Positions 1-8,109 of a DNA stretch of 64,000 nt are shown piece by piece. A program made the position numbers and the translations under genes. The DNA is taken from the NCBI RefSeq assembly GCF_003259185.1, contig NZ_QGMP01000002.1, positions 186,001-250,000 of the forward strand. The letters are read 5' to 3'. A model generated the notes under the pieces. The model was not told where the DNA came from and ran no database searches. It saw only the letters and a list, made by a program, of their open reading frames with translations. Source of the DNA: Isoalcanivorax indicus. Its GTDB lineage: Bacteria > Pseudomonadota > Gammaproteobacteria > Pseudomonadales > Alcanivoracaceae. How positions within the stretch are numbered: the first letter of the stretch is position 1; every line of letters begins with the position of its first letter.

Positions 1-534
1 ATTGGCGCCCAGTGTCTGCAACTTGATGATCTGCTCATCCGGAATTTCCAGCGCACGCCCCTGCAATTCCCGAATGATGAACGGGGTGATCCCGATCAGG
101 ATCAGCATCACCTTCGACAGTTCATCCAGACCAAAGGCGATAAACAGGATCGGCAACAGCGCCATCGGCGGCACCAGCGACAAGCCGGTCACCAGCGGCG
201 ACAGTGTTGCCCGGATGTAAGGCACGGCACCGTTTGCCACACCAAACACGAGCCCCACCAGCGCGGCCAGCCCGACACCGATACCCAGCCGTTGCAGGCT
301 GGCGCGGGTGTCGGCCCACAACACGTACTCACCGGTGCGCCGGTTCGGTTCGAACGCCAGCCGTTCGATGGATTCCGCCATGGTGCTGAAGGCGGGCAGC
401 AGGCGATCGTCCGGGTTCTCCGCCAACCGCGCCCCCGATGCCGACAGGTACAGCAGCAGGAGCAGTGCGAAGGGCAACAGCCCCAGCAGTACAGCGGTCA
501 GCTTCGAGGGTTGGCGGTTGATGAGCTTTTTCAT
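1..534 (-). CDS. ABC transporter permease, guanidine/urea-type uptake system (partial, 3' end outside window)
   Basis: Reading leftward from an ATG at 534, an uninterrupted frame runs off the window edge (178 codons seen). It starts MKKLINRQPSKLTAVLLGLL with a hydrophobic first segment. A later stretch, GLSLVPPMALLPILFIAFG, fits the EAA-loop region of nitrate/taurine-type (SsuC/TauC) permeases. It begins 5 nt after the stop of the substrate-binding protein gene, so the two are cotranscribed. By analogy with operons headed by guanidine-I riboswitches, it should be the inner-membrane channel subunit of a guanidine (formerly called urea) importer. The ATPase and carboxylase genes would be expected beyond the left edge; they cannot be seen here. 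Confidence 0.85.
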   Translation of the reverse strand, partial: MKKLINRQPSKLTAVLLGLLPFALLLLLYLSASGARLAENPDDRLLPAFSTMAESIERLAFEPNRRTGEYVLWADTRASLQRLGIGVGLAALVGLVFGVANGAVPYIRATLSPLVTGLSLVPPMALLPILFIAFGLDELSKVMLILIGITPFIIRELQGRALEIPDEQIIKLQTLGAN

Positions 535-539
535 CGTCG

Positions 540-1595
540 TTACAGCTCGCCGTCGGCCGCCATTTTCATGAAGGCCGGATCAAAACGCAGACGGATATTG
601 CCAGCGTTGCCGAACACCCCGGCGGGCGTTTCAATGCCGACAAAACCAGCGCTCGGAGCGCCGTCACCCAGCAGGCCATGGTTGAACGAGAATTCCGCGA
701 CCCGCTCCATGGTGCTGAGCAGATCGTCACTCAGGGTGAAATCAACGGCGTCCGCAGCGGCATAGAACATGCGCGTGCTGTTCAGTTGCGCCTCATAACC
801 GGCGCGATCCGTCCCGGACGCCTCGGCCATCATGTCGCGAGCATTGCGCGCCGCGTCATCATCGCCCTGCATGCGCGCCATGATCTCGTACCAGGCGCCG
901 GTCAGCGCCTTGCCAAACGCCGGGTAGTCTTTCAGCACCTGCGTATCGACCACCATCAGGTCGATGATCTCACCGGGAATCTTCGAGGAATCGAACACCA
1001 GGTTCGCGTTGGGCATGTCCAGGATGGTGCTCAGCAGTGGGCTCCAGGTGGCCACCGCCTGTACCCGCGGTGTCGCAAACACGGACACCAGATCGGCATC
1101 GGAGGTGTTCACCACGGTGATATCCCGCTCGGTCATTCCCACCGTTTCCAGGCCGCGTGCCAGCATGTAATGCGATACCGACAACTCGACCAGATTGACG
1201 CGCTTGCCCTTGATGTCCGCCAGCGTGCTGGAGCCCTTGAGCACCACGCCGTCGTTGCCATCCGAGAAGTCGCCGACGATCAGAGCGGTGGAGTCCTTGC
1301 CACTGGCCGCCGGAATCGTCAGGGCGTCCATGTTCGTCATGGTGCAGCCGTCATAGCGGCCGGCGGTGTATTGATTGATGGATTCGATGTAGTCGTTGAT
1401 CTGCACGACGTCGATCTCGATGTCGTACTTGTCCGCCCATTTCTTGATGATGCCGGCGTCATCGCCATAGCCCCAGGGCATCCAGCCGACGTAAATCGAC
1501 CAGCAGACACTGAACTGGGTACGGGCCAGCGCGGAGCCGGGGAACAGGGTGAGACTGAGCAGGAACAGGCAACATGCTGTGACAGAGCGCTTCAT
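540..1595 (-). CDS. ABC transporter periplasmic substrate-binding protein, urea-carboxylase-associated family
   Basis: This 351-residue protein has a signal peptide (MKRSVTACCLFLLSLTLFPGSALA, cleavage near residue 24). The mature N-terminus, FSVCWSIYVGWMPWGYGDD, and the segment QINDYIESINQYTAGRYDGC match my recollection of the periplasmic binding proteins encoded beside urea carboxylase (TIGR03427, NMT1/SsuA-like fold). GGAGG stands 7 nt before the ATG. The leader carries a guanidine-I riboswitch, so guanidine rather than urea is the more likely ligand. The permease gene follows after 5 nt. Family assignment is strong; the ligand is inferred from the riboswitch. Confidence 0.88.
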   Translation of the reverse strand: MKRSVTACCLFLLSLTLFPGSALARTQFSVCWSIYVGWMPWGYGDDAGIIKKWADKYDIEIDVVQINDYIESINQYTAGRYDGCTMTNMDALTIPAASGKDSTALIVGDFSDGNDGVVLKGSSTLADIKGKRVNLVELSVSHYMLARGLETVGMTERDITVVNTSDADLVSVFATPRVQAVATWSPLLSTILDMPNANLVFDSSKIPGEIIDLMVVDTQVLKDYPAFGKALTGAWYEIMARMQGDDDAARNARDMMAEASGTDRAGYEAQLNSTRMFYAAADAVDFTLSDDLLSTMERVAEFSFNHGLLGDGAPSAGFVGIETPAGVFGNAGNIRLRFDPAFMKMAADGEL

Positions 1596-1656
1596 GGTCT
1601 ACCTCCGGGTTACCAGGATCGTCGGTGAGGAATCAGCTGACATGTGCCAGTGATTG

Positions 1657-1751
1657 ACCTCCCGGGCTTTTATCCCGCCGTGTAACCTTGAATAAGGTCG
1701 ACCGCTCTCGGACCAGGCATCAGCTGACGCTGACCGGAACCCTAGCTGTCC
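1657..1751 (-). promoter_or_regulatory. Guanidine-I riboswitch (ykkC class)
   Basis: The reverse strand carries the conserved blocks of the ykkC RNA in the right order: ACAGCTAGGGTTCCGG, then CTGGTCCGAGAG, then a variable stem, then ACACGGCGGGATAAAAGCCC followed by GGGAGG. These are the signature bases of guanidine-I riboswitches. The element ends about 60 nt before the start codon of the substrate-binding protein gene. Riboswitches of this class turn genes on when guanidine binds. The remaining leader down to 1596 may hold the expression platform; I see no clear terminator with a T-tract there, so control could act on translation. Confidence 0.93.
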
Positions 1752-2034
1752 ATTTGCCAAATTGTCGGGGTGAGGCGCTACGTCCTCTGACTCCTCGATG
1801 AAGATCACCTGCAAGGACGGTGCCAGCCTGCCAAGTCACTGATTCAAGGCGATTGCCAGCGCCCCGGCGAAGCTGGAGGGCGCCCGGCTGCGCCATGGTG
1901 GTGCGGATAACGCACCGCGTCAGGGCAGCACACCGGATGCAAAGCCTGCCCGGCGGTGGCAGACTTGATCGCCAGACGCCACTCTCGCCAGGGGCGGCCC
2001 GCAGCGACAATACCCAACCGGTAACGAGCACACC
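1752..2034. other. Divergent intergenic region between riboswitch leader and HMG-CoA lyase gene
   Basis: About 280 bases without a convincing gene. It must hold the leftward promoter for the riboswitch-controlled operon and the rightward promoter for the lyase gene. Short open frames here lack ribosome sites and family resemblance. No repeat or clear sigma-70 hexamer pair was recognised. Confidence 0.5.
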
Positions 2035-2958
2035 ATGAGCGACCAGATCATCATCAACGAAGTGGGCCTGCGCGACGGCCTGCAGAACCAGCCGAAGCAT
2101 GTCAGCACCGATGACAAGGCGCGCATGGCCGAGGCGCTGGTCGCCGCCGGGGTACGCTATCTGGAGCCGGTCAGTTTTGTGCATCCGAAGGCCGTGCCGC
2201 AGATGGCCGACGCCGCCGCCCTGACAGACCGGCTGCCGCAGCGCGATGATCTGCATTACACGGCGCTGGTACCGAATCTGCGCGGCTATGAGATGGCGCG
2301 CGACAAGGGCTACCCGACGGTGGGGCTGGTGTTGTCGACAACGGATTCCTTCAACCAGCGCAATCTGAACATGACGCTGGAACAAGCCATCGCCAGCTGC
2401 GAGACGATCATCGCGGCCGCGCGCCGCGACGGCGTGGCGACCCGCACCTATATCTCCGGGGCGTTTGCCTGCCCCTACGACGGCCTGACCCCTGTGGACG
2501 TGACGTTGCGCCTGACCGAACGCATGATCGACGCGGGCAGTGACGAAATCGCCATTGCCGACACCATCGGCGGCGGCACCCCGGCCCAGATGAAGCAGAT
2601 CATGGCGCCGTTGATCCAGCAATACGGCGCCGACCGCTTCTATGTGCATTTGCACGACACCCGGGGCCTGGCCAGCGCCATGGCCTGGGTCGCCTGTGAC
2701 CTGGGCGTGCGCCGCTTCGATGCGTCGGTAGGTGGCCTCGGCGGCTGCCCGTTCGCGCCCGGTGCCACCGGCAATGTGGCCACTGAAGATCTGGTTTATC
2801 TGTTCGAGGCGTCGGGGCTGAAGACCGGCATCAGCATCGACAGACTGCGCGAGGTAGTGGCGATTGCCGAGCAGGCCACGGCGCGAGCACTGGGCGGTCG
2901 CATTCTCACCTGGATGGCATCACAGGAAGCCCGTGGCAAGACCGCCTGCCTCCCTTGA
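2035..2958 (+). CDS. mvaB: Hydroxymethylglutaryl-CoA lyase
   Basis: This 307-residue TIM-barrel enzyme splits 3-hydroxy-3-methylglutaryl-CoA into acetoacetate and acetyl-CoA, the last step of leucine breakdown. The N-terminal NEVGLRDGLQNQ motif carries the metal- and substrate-binding Arg-Asp pair. FYVHLHDTRGLA carries the metal-binding histidines. GGLGGCPFAPGATGNVATED is the family signature with the catalytic cysteine in the glycine-rich loop. Length is usual. The other leucine-degradation (liu) genes are not adjacent, so it stands as a single gene. The start at ATG 2035 has only a weak ribosome site; no better start is seen. Confidence 0.9.
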   Translation: MSDQIIINEVGLRDGLQNQPKHVSTDDKARMAEALVAAGVRYLEPVSFVHPKAVPQMADAAALTDRLPQRDDLHYTALVPNLRGYEMARDKGYPTVGLVLSTTDSFNQRNLNMTLEQAIASCETIIAAARRDGVATRTYISGAFACPYDGLTPVDVTLRLTERMIDAGSDEIAIADTIGGGTPAQMKQIMAPLIQQYGADRFYVHLHDTRGLASAMAWVACDLGVRRFDASVGGLGGCPFAPGATGNVATEDLVYLFEASGLKTGISIDRLREVVAIAEQATARALGGRILTWMASQEARGKTACLP

Positions 2959-3039
2959 GGCCGTACCCGGCGGACAAGGACTGGCGCACTGGCAGGTCAA
3001 GGCGTACGCTGCTTTTTTTGGCTTGTCCGGTGAACACAC

Positions 3040-3879
3040 ATGTTCCATACCTTCAGAGTGCCCGGGGCACCCCTGTCGCGGTACATCAGTGCGCTATGGA
3101 TATCCTCGTCCGCCACGTTGCCCCATCAGCGGGAGCGATTGCTGCCCGACGGCAGCATCAATCTGGTCATTCCGCTGACCGACCACCCTCCGACCCTGTA
3201 TGCCGGCCCGCACGGGACCGAGCGCCATCGCTTCAGCGGCCCCCTGGTATGCGGCATTCATACCCACGACATCACCATTGATACTGCAACCCAGCAACAT
3301 GTCATGGGGGTGATGTTCCAGCCCGGTGGCAGCCTGCCCTTTTTTGGTATTTCATCGCGCCTGCTGCACAACAGCGCGCTGGCCCTGGATGACCTGTGGG
3401 GGCAGGACGGTATCGACATGTATCATCAGTTGCGTGGTGCCGCGAACGATGCCTCGCGCTTCCGTATCCTGGAGCAGTGCCTGCAGCGCCGCCTGCTGAC
3501 GACCCCGCACCCGGTGGTGAACGCTGCGGTGAACCGGCTGACACTGCAGCCCGGTCAACGGATCTCACCGCTTGCCGACGAGCTCGGCCTGAGCCAGCGC
3601 CGCTTCCAGCAGGTCTTTACCGACGCCGTGGGCGTTCCCCCCAAGGTGTTTGCCCGGCTGCAGCGCCTGCGGCTGCTGCTTTGCCATACCGCCAATGCCA
3701 CCACGGCGGACTGGTCCGCGCTGGCACTGGAGGTGGGCTACTACGATCAGGCCCATCTGATTCGCGAATTCAGAGCCCTGACCAACATGACGCCGGAAGC
3801 CTTTCTGCGCAGCGAACGGCGCCTGCTCAATCACCTGCCTGTGGCGAGCAGTGCATCAGCCACGATCCACGCCGCCTAA
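3040..3879 (+). CDS. AraC-family transcriptional regulator
   Basis: This 279-residue protein has an AraC C-terminal double helix-turn-helix at roughly residues 170-265. ISPLADELGLSQRRFQQVFTDAVGVPPKVF is the first helix-turn-helix with its linker, and ADWSALALEVGYYDQAHLIREFRALTNMTPEAF is the second. The N-terminal part (FRVPGAPLSRYISALW, LLPDGSINLVIPL) resembles the DUF6597-type sensing domain found in many AraC regulators. The target is unknown. It lies 81 nt downstream of the HMG-CoA lyase gene on the same strand. Its stop overlaps the end of the convergent gene by 3 nt. Confidence 0.88.
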   Translation: MFHTFRVPGAPLSRYISALWISSSATLPHQRERLLPDGSINLVIPLTDHPPTLYAGPHGTERHRFSGPLVCGIHTHDITIDTATQQHVMGVMFQPGGSLPFFGISSRLLHNSALALDDLWGQDGIDMYHQLRGAANDASRFRILEQCLQRRLLTTPHPVVNAAVNRLTLQPGQRISPLADELGLSQRRFQQVFTDAVGVPPKVFARLQRLRLLLCHTANATTADWSALALEVGYYDQAHLIREFRALTNMTPEAFLRSERRLLNHLPVASSASATIHAA

Positions 3880-4175
3880 CCCCCCAGCCGTTGCAGCGTC
3901 AGCTCGATCTCCCGCAAGCGCTGCTGCTTGCGCTGGCGCACGGCGGCGGACATGCGGCCACGGGCCAGATCACGCTGCAAACCTTCACGCTCGATTTCAA
4001 GCTGGCGGCGGCGAGCACGCTCGCTGAAACTCAGGCCGTTCGTGTCTCCCACCAGGGCCAGCAAAGGGCCAGGCCAACGGGGTTCAGACACACTGGAAAG
4101 CGTTTGCGGGGAGCCGGGAGAGGGCAGGGCCGGTGCCGTCAGCATCAGCCCGATCAGTAACATCACGGGGCGCAT
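3876..4175 (-). CDS. Small secreted hypothetical protein with charged helical tail
   Basis: This 99-residue protein starts MRPVMLLIGLMLTAPALPSP, a typical signal peptide. I chose this ATG because AGGAGG stands 7 nt upstream; a longer frame to 4220 has no such site. After a proline- and serine-rich stretch, the second half (SFSERARRRQLEIEREGLQRDLARGRMSAAV and onward) is strongly charged and predicted helical, possibly a coiled coil. I do not recognise a family. It is read in the same direction as the VanZ-like gene about 120 nt upstream. Confidence 0.6.
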   Translation of the reverse strand: MRPVMLLIGLMLTAPALPSPGSPQTLSSVSEPRWPGPLLALVGDTNGLSFSERARRRQLEIEREGLQRDLARGRMSAAVRQRKQQRLREIELTLQRLGG

Positions 4176-4296
4176 CCTTGCCTCCTTGGGCGACATCAGG
4201 GAAGGCCCATTGAAGCGCAACCGGGGCAGGGCGTCTGTCAGCCATCACGTGTCAGGCCTGTAGGCCGATGCCACCGGAATCTGCAGGAAAACAGCC

Positions 4297-4683
4297 TCAG
4301 TCGCGACGGGTCAGGTAGCGCCACAGGGGCACGGCCAGCAGCACCCCTGTCAGGGCCCCTGCGCCATTGGCCACCATGTCCCACCAGTCGAAACTGCGCG
4401 TGGCCGCAAACGACTGCGCGACCTCGATGGCGGCGCCGCAGGTAAACGCCACCAGCCACACCAGCCAGGCGGGCAGGCGCGGCCAGCCCTGGCTGAGCAG
4501 CCAGGCCAGTGCCATATAGCCGATAAAGTGCCCGACCTTGTCGTTGACGTACCGTGCGCCAATGCGCAACAGATCATCCGCAGGCCAGAGGCTCATGATC
4601 CACAAGGCGATGGCACACAGGATCGCCAGAATCCGCCACACCGGCATGCCACGCAGAAATGGCCGCGCTGAATTGTCCTGCAT
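4297..4683 (-). CDS. VanZ-like family membrane protein
   Basis: This 128-residue protein has about four membrane segments. The VanZ-like signature is visible: NDKVGHFIGYMALAWLL in the second segment, AAIEVAQSFAATRSFDWWDMVANGAGALTGVLLA in the last two. These proteins are common in bacteria, but apart from teicoplanin resistance in the founding member their role is undefined. The ATG at 4683 follows an AGGAG. The gene lies 20 nt downstream of the MFS-acyltransferase gene on the same strand and may be in its operon. Confidence 0.8.
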   Translation of the reverse strand: MQDNSARPFLRGMPVWRILAILCAIALWIMSLWPADDLLRIGARYVNDKVGHFIGYMALAWLLSQGWPRLPAWLVWLVAFTCGAAIEVAQSFAATRSFDWWDMVANGAGALTGVLLAVPLWRYLTRRD

Positions 4684-4703
4684 CCCTGTACTCCTTTCCT
4701 GCG

Positions 4704-6584
4704 TCAGGCGCGCGATCCGCGCAGCGTCAATACCGCATCCCGTAATCCCTCCGCGCTCACCGACTCGGGTGCCTGCGGCGTACCGGCCACCAGCGCCACC
4801 CGGGCGCGCAACCGGCGCGGCAACTTGCTCAGCGCCTTGCCATCCTTGTGGCTGAAGGTGCTGCCCCACAGCCCCTGCAATGCCATGGGCACCACCGGCA
4901 CCGGGTTGCGCGCCAGGATCTTGCCAATGCCGGCACGAAACTCACCAACATCGCCATCCGGGGTCAGGCGCCCCTCCGGGAAGATGCACACCACCTGACC
5001 ATCATCCAGCTCCTGCGCCACGCGCTCGAAAGCCGCCTCATAGATGGCCGGATTGCGCGACTTGCTGTCCACGGGAATGGTCTTGCCGGTGCGGAAAACG
5101 TAATTGAGCAGGGGCATGTCATAGATCTGCTTCTGCATCACGAACCGCACCGGCCGCTGCACCGATCCGGCGATCAGCAGGGCATCCACATAACTCACAT
5201 GATTACAGACCAGCACGCAAGGACCTTGTTCCGGAATCTGATCGAGGCCTTCACGTTTTACGCGGTACATCACCTTGGTCAGCATCCAGATGATGAAGCG
5301 CATCATGAACTCCGGCACGATGCTGTAGACGACAGCGGCCACCACCAGGTTCGCCAGCGCCAGGATCAGGAAGAAACCGGGAATGCTGATGCCCAGCACG
5401 CCAACCACCACGATACCGGCAATAGCGGAAAGCACCATCAGCAAGGCATTGAGAATGTTGCAGGCGGCGATGACCCGGGCCAGATGCGAGCTGCGCGTGC
5501 GTTGCTGAATAAATGAGAACAGCGGCACGATATAGAAGCCGCCGAAGACACCGATACCGAACAGGTCCGCGATGATGCGCAACCCGGCCGGGTCGGACAG
5601 GAACGCCGCCACCGTCACCGGGCCGTCATTGGCGGCCATACCCTGATAGGAAAAGAACAGGTCGATGCTGAACAGCGACAAACCCAGAGAACCGATCGGC
5701 ACCAGGCCCAGCTCCACTTTCTTGCCCGACAGCTTTTCGCACAGCACCGAGCCGACACCGATGGCGATGGAGAAGGTGGCCAGCAGCAGGGCATAGACCA
5801 TCTCCGTGCCCTGGATATAGTCGTCCACATAGACCTTGAGCTGGGTGGTGTAGGCCGCACCGAGGAACCAGAACCAGGAAATCGCCAGCACCGAATACCA
5901 GACCGATTTCACTTCGCGCGCGTAACCGATAATGCGCGCGGTTTCGCTGAAGATATTCCAGTTCAGTTTCAGACCCGGATCCGCCGGCGGTGCGGCGGGA
6001 ATCTGCCGCGCCGCCAGCCAGCCGAGCACGGCAATGGTGATGACACCCGCGGGCGCCCACCATTGCCCGGCGCCTTCCATGTTCAGCACGATACCGGAAA
6101 TCGAACCCAGCAGAATGGCCACATAGGTGCCCTGTTGCACCAGGGCATTACCGGCCACCAGTTCCGTGTTCTTGAGGTGTTGCGGCATGATCGAATACTT
6201 GAGCGGGCCGAAGCAGGTGGACTGAAAGCCCATGCAGAACAGCAGCGCCAGCAGGAACCAGAGCGAGTTGAAATAGAAACCGATGGCGGCCATCAGCATG
6301 ATCGCCACCTCCGCCAGCTTGATGCGGCGGATCAGCAAGGCCTTGTCGTACTTGTCGGCAAACTGGCCTGCCAGTGCCGAGAACAGAAAGAACGGCAGGA
6401 TGAACAGCAGCAGGCCGATATTGTTGAGGGTATTCGGGGCCACCGTGGTGGCCACGACACCGGACGTGATCAACAGGATCAGGGCCTGACGATAGACATT
6501 GTCGTTGAAGGCCCCCAGAAACTGGGTGGCGAAGTAGGGCGCAAAGCGGCGTTGACCCAGCAGAGACAGCAAACCTTCCTTCAT
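4704..6584 (-). CDS. MFS (LplT-like) transporter fused to a PlsC-type acyltransferase
   Basis: In this 626-residue protein, residues 1 to about 420 form a major facilitator transporter of the LplT type (FATQFLGAFNDNVYRQALI at the start, about 12 membrane segments). The C-terminal part is a PlsC acyltransferase: NHVSYVD at about 461 is the HX4D motif and FPEGRLTPDG at about 535 is the glycerophosphate-binding motif. LplT flips lysophospholipids across the inner membrane, and an acyltransferase domain would re-acylate them. Three-domain relatives also carry an AMP-binding acyl-ACP ligase; it is missing here. The start overlaps the stop of the upstream TetR gene by ATGA, so translation is coupled. 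Confidence 0.88.
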   Translation of the reverse strand: MKEGLLSLLGQRRFAPYFATQFLGAFNDNVYRQALILLITSGVVATTVAPNTLNNIGLLLFILPFFLFSALAGQFADKYDKALLIRRIKLAEVAIMLMAAIGFYFNSLWFLLALLFCMGFQSTCFGPLKYSIMPQHLKNTELVAGNALVQQGTYVAILLGSISGIVLNMEGAGQWWAPAGVITIAVLGWLAARQIPAAPPADPGLKLNWNIFSETARIIGYAREVKSVWYSVLAISWFWFLGAAYTTQLKVYVDDYIQGTEMVYALLLATFSIAIGVGSVLCEKLSGKKVELGLVPIGSLGLSLFSIDLFFSYQGMAANDGPVTVAAFLSDPAGLRIIADLFGIGVFGGFYIVPLFSFIQQRTRSSHLARVIAACNILNALLMVLSAIAGIVVVGVLGISIPGFFLILALANLVVAAVVYSIVPEFMMRFIIWMLTKVMYRVKREGLDQIPEQGPCVLVCNHVSYVDALLIAGSVQRPVRFVMQKQIYDMPLLNYVFRTGKTIPVDSKSRNPAIYEAAFERVAQELDDGQVVCIFPEGRLTPDGDVGEFRAGIGKILARNPVPVVPMALQGLWGSTFSHKDGKALSKLPRRLRARVALVAGTPQAPESVSAEGLRDAVLTLRGSRA

Positions 6585-7186
6585 GATGTTTCCCCCCTCG
6601 CCCAACTGGCCAGGTAATGATGTATCAGTGAATCCAGCATGGCGGCGGGGTCCACATCCCCGGCCACATCGAGCTTGTCTTCCACCGCCAGCACACAGAC
6701 ACCGTGCACGCTGCTCCACAGCGTGCGAGCGGCGACATGCACCGCGTCAGTATCGCGCCCGGGGCACAGGCGTGCCATCTGCGCTTCCACGCGCGAAAAC
6801 AGCGCCGCCGTGCGCTGACGGTACCAGTCCGGCACCGGCGCAGCACGTTGCATGCGGTGGCTGAAAACCATCTGCCACAGCGGCGCCTGCTCCTGCGCCA
6901 GGCCCAGGTACTGGTGCGCCATGGTCCGCAGGGCGTCCGCCGGGGGCAGGGCGGCCGCCCGGTCCATGGCGGCCAGCAGCAGCGCCAGGGTCTCGGCATT
7001 GGCATGCAGGATCAGCTCGTCCTGATTGGCGAACAGATGGTAGAGCATGCCGGGCGTATAGCCGATACGCTCGGCCACCTTGCGCACACTCAAGCGCGCC
7101 AGCCCCTGCTCGGCCACCAGTTCCCGTACGGCTTGCACCGCCAGGGCGCTGAGCGCTTCGCGGCTGTGCTGATTGCGGCGTGCCAT
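6581..7186 (-). CDS. TetR-family transcriptional regulator
   Basis: This 201-residue protein has an N-terminal helix-turn-helix at about residues 25-55 (LARLSVRKVAERIGYTPGMLYHLFANQDEL), typical of TetR repressors. The C-terminal ligand domain has the TetR_C_33-like flavour (DAVHVAARTLWSSVHGVCVLA). An AGGAGGAGGG ribosome site supports the ATG at 7186. It shares ATGA with the MFS-acyltransferase gene and so probably controls that operon. A perfect long palindrome directly upstream is a likely operator for autoregulation. The ligand is unknown; a lipid or fatty acid would fit the operon partner. Confidence 0.9.
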   Translation of the reverse strand: MARRNQHSREALSALAVQAVRELVAEQGLARLSVRKVAERIGYTPGMLYHLFANQDELILHANAETLALLLAAMDRAAALPPADALRTMAHQYLGLAQEQAPLWQMVFSHRMQRAAPVPDWYRQRTAALFSRVEAQMARLCPGRDTDAVHVAARTLWSSVHGVCVLAVEDKLDVAGDVDPAAMLDSLIHHYLASWARGETS

Positions 7187-7219
7187 CCCTCCTCCTTGCC
7201 CTCGCGTACTCGCGTACCG

Positions 7220-7280
7220 GGCCGCTATTGAACGATGTTCAGCATTCAACCTTTCTCCTGAACATCGTTCAATAGCGGCC
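7220..7280. promoter_or_regulatory. Perfect 23-bp inverted repeat, probable TetR operator
   Basis: Bases 7220-7242 and 7258-7280 are exact reverse complements, separated by 15 nt. Each arm holds its own smaller palindrome, TGAACGATGTTCA (7229-7241 and its mirror copy). So there are two operator-like dyads inside one large dyad, 34 bp upstream of the TetR start and about 110 bp upstream of the divergent lipoprotein gene. Paired dyads of this kind suit two TetR dimers. The RNA would also form a very stable hairpin. Confidence 0.75.
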
Positions 7281-7392
7281 TTGTTACCGAATATGTCCGC
7301 CCCCGTTCAACAACAGGGGCCCGCTTGCATTCGCTGGTGGGTTTTGTCGGCGCACTGGTCTAGGATTCCCCTCTGAATACTGGAGGATACCC

Positions 7393-8085
7393 ATGATCAT
7401 GAAACGCTTCATGCTGTTTGGCCTGGCCGTGTTGCTGGCAGGCTGTGCGCATATGGAAGGGATGCTGGGGAGCGATCAGCCCGGGCAGGATTCGATGGCC
7501 AGCGGCATCAAGCAGGCGCTGGAGCTGTCCAGCGTGCGCGCCTCCGACGCCCTGTCGCAGCCGGGTGCCTACGCCAATAACCCGGCGCTGCGCATCACCA
7601 TGCCGGAACAGGCCAGCACCCTGACCAACACCATGCGCCAGTTCGGCATGGGCCGTTATGTGGACCGCGTGGAAAGCCTGATGAATCAGGGCGCCGAGCA
7701 GGCCGCCGCCGAAGCGAAAGAGCTGTTTGTCGGCGCCGTGCGCAACATGACCGTGACCGACGCGCTGGGCATTGTGCGCGGCGATGACACGGCCGCCACG
7801 CGCTACTTCCGTGATCAGACAGAAAGCAACCTGCGCCAACGCTACCAGCCGGTCATCCGCAGCAACCTGCAACAGGTGGGCTTCTACGACGAATACCGCA
7901 CCATGCTGGATATCTACAACACCCTGCCAATTCGTAACCGGCCGAACCTGGACCTGGAAGACTATGTGCTGAACCAGAGCCTGGACGGCCTCTTCACCCG
8001 CGTGGCGGAGGAAGAAGCACTGATTCGCAACGACCCGCTGGGTCGCGGCAGCGCCCTGATCGGGCGTATTTTCCAGGGCAACTGA
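7393..8085 (+). CDS. DUF4197 family lipoprotein
   Basis: This 230-residue protein has a lipoprotein signal (MKRFMLFGLAVLLAGC, lipobox LAGC, cysteine about residue 18). The body is helical, with SGIKQALELSSVRASDALSQ and the repeated GRYVDRVESLMNQGAEQAAAEA typical of DUF4197 proteins, which have no known role. GGAGGA lies 5 nt before the ATG at 7393 (11 nt before an in-frame ATG at 7399, which is also possible). The C-terminus FTRVAEEEALIRNDPLGRGSALIGRIF is also family-typical. It is divergent from TetR and shares its palindrome region. Confidence 0.88.
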   Translation: MIMKRFMLFGLAVLLAGCAHMEGMLGSDQPGQDSMASGIKQALELSSVRASDALSQPGAYANNPALRITMPEQASTLTNTMRQFGMGRYVDRVESLMNQGAEQAAAEAKELFVGAVRNMTVTDALGIVRGDDTAATRYFRDQTESNLRQRYQPVIRSNLQQVGFYDEYRTMLDIYNTLPIRNRPNLDLEDYVLNQSLDGLFTRVAEEEALIRNDPLGRGSALIGRIFQGN

Positions 8086-8109
8086 GCCGCGCGCCCAGAC
8101 CGGCAAGGA

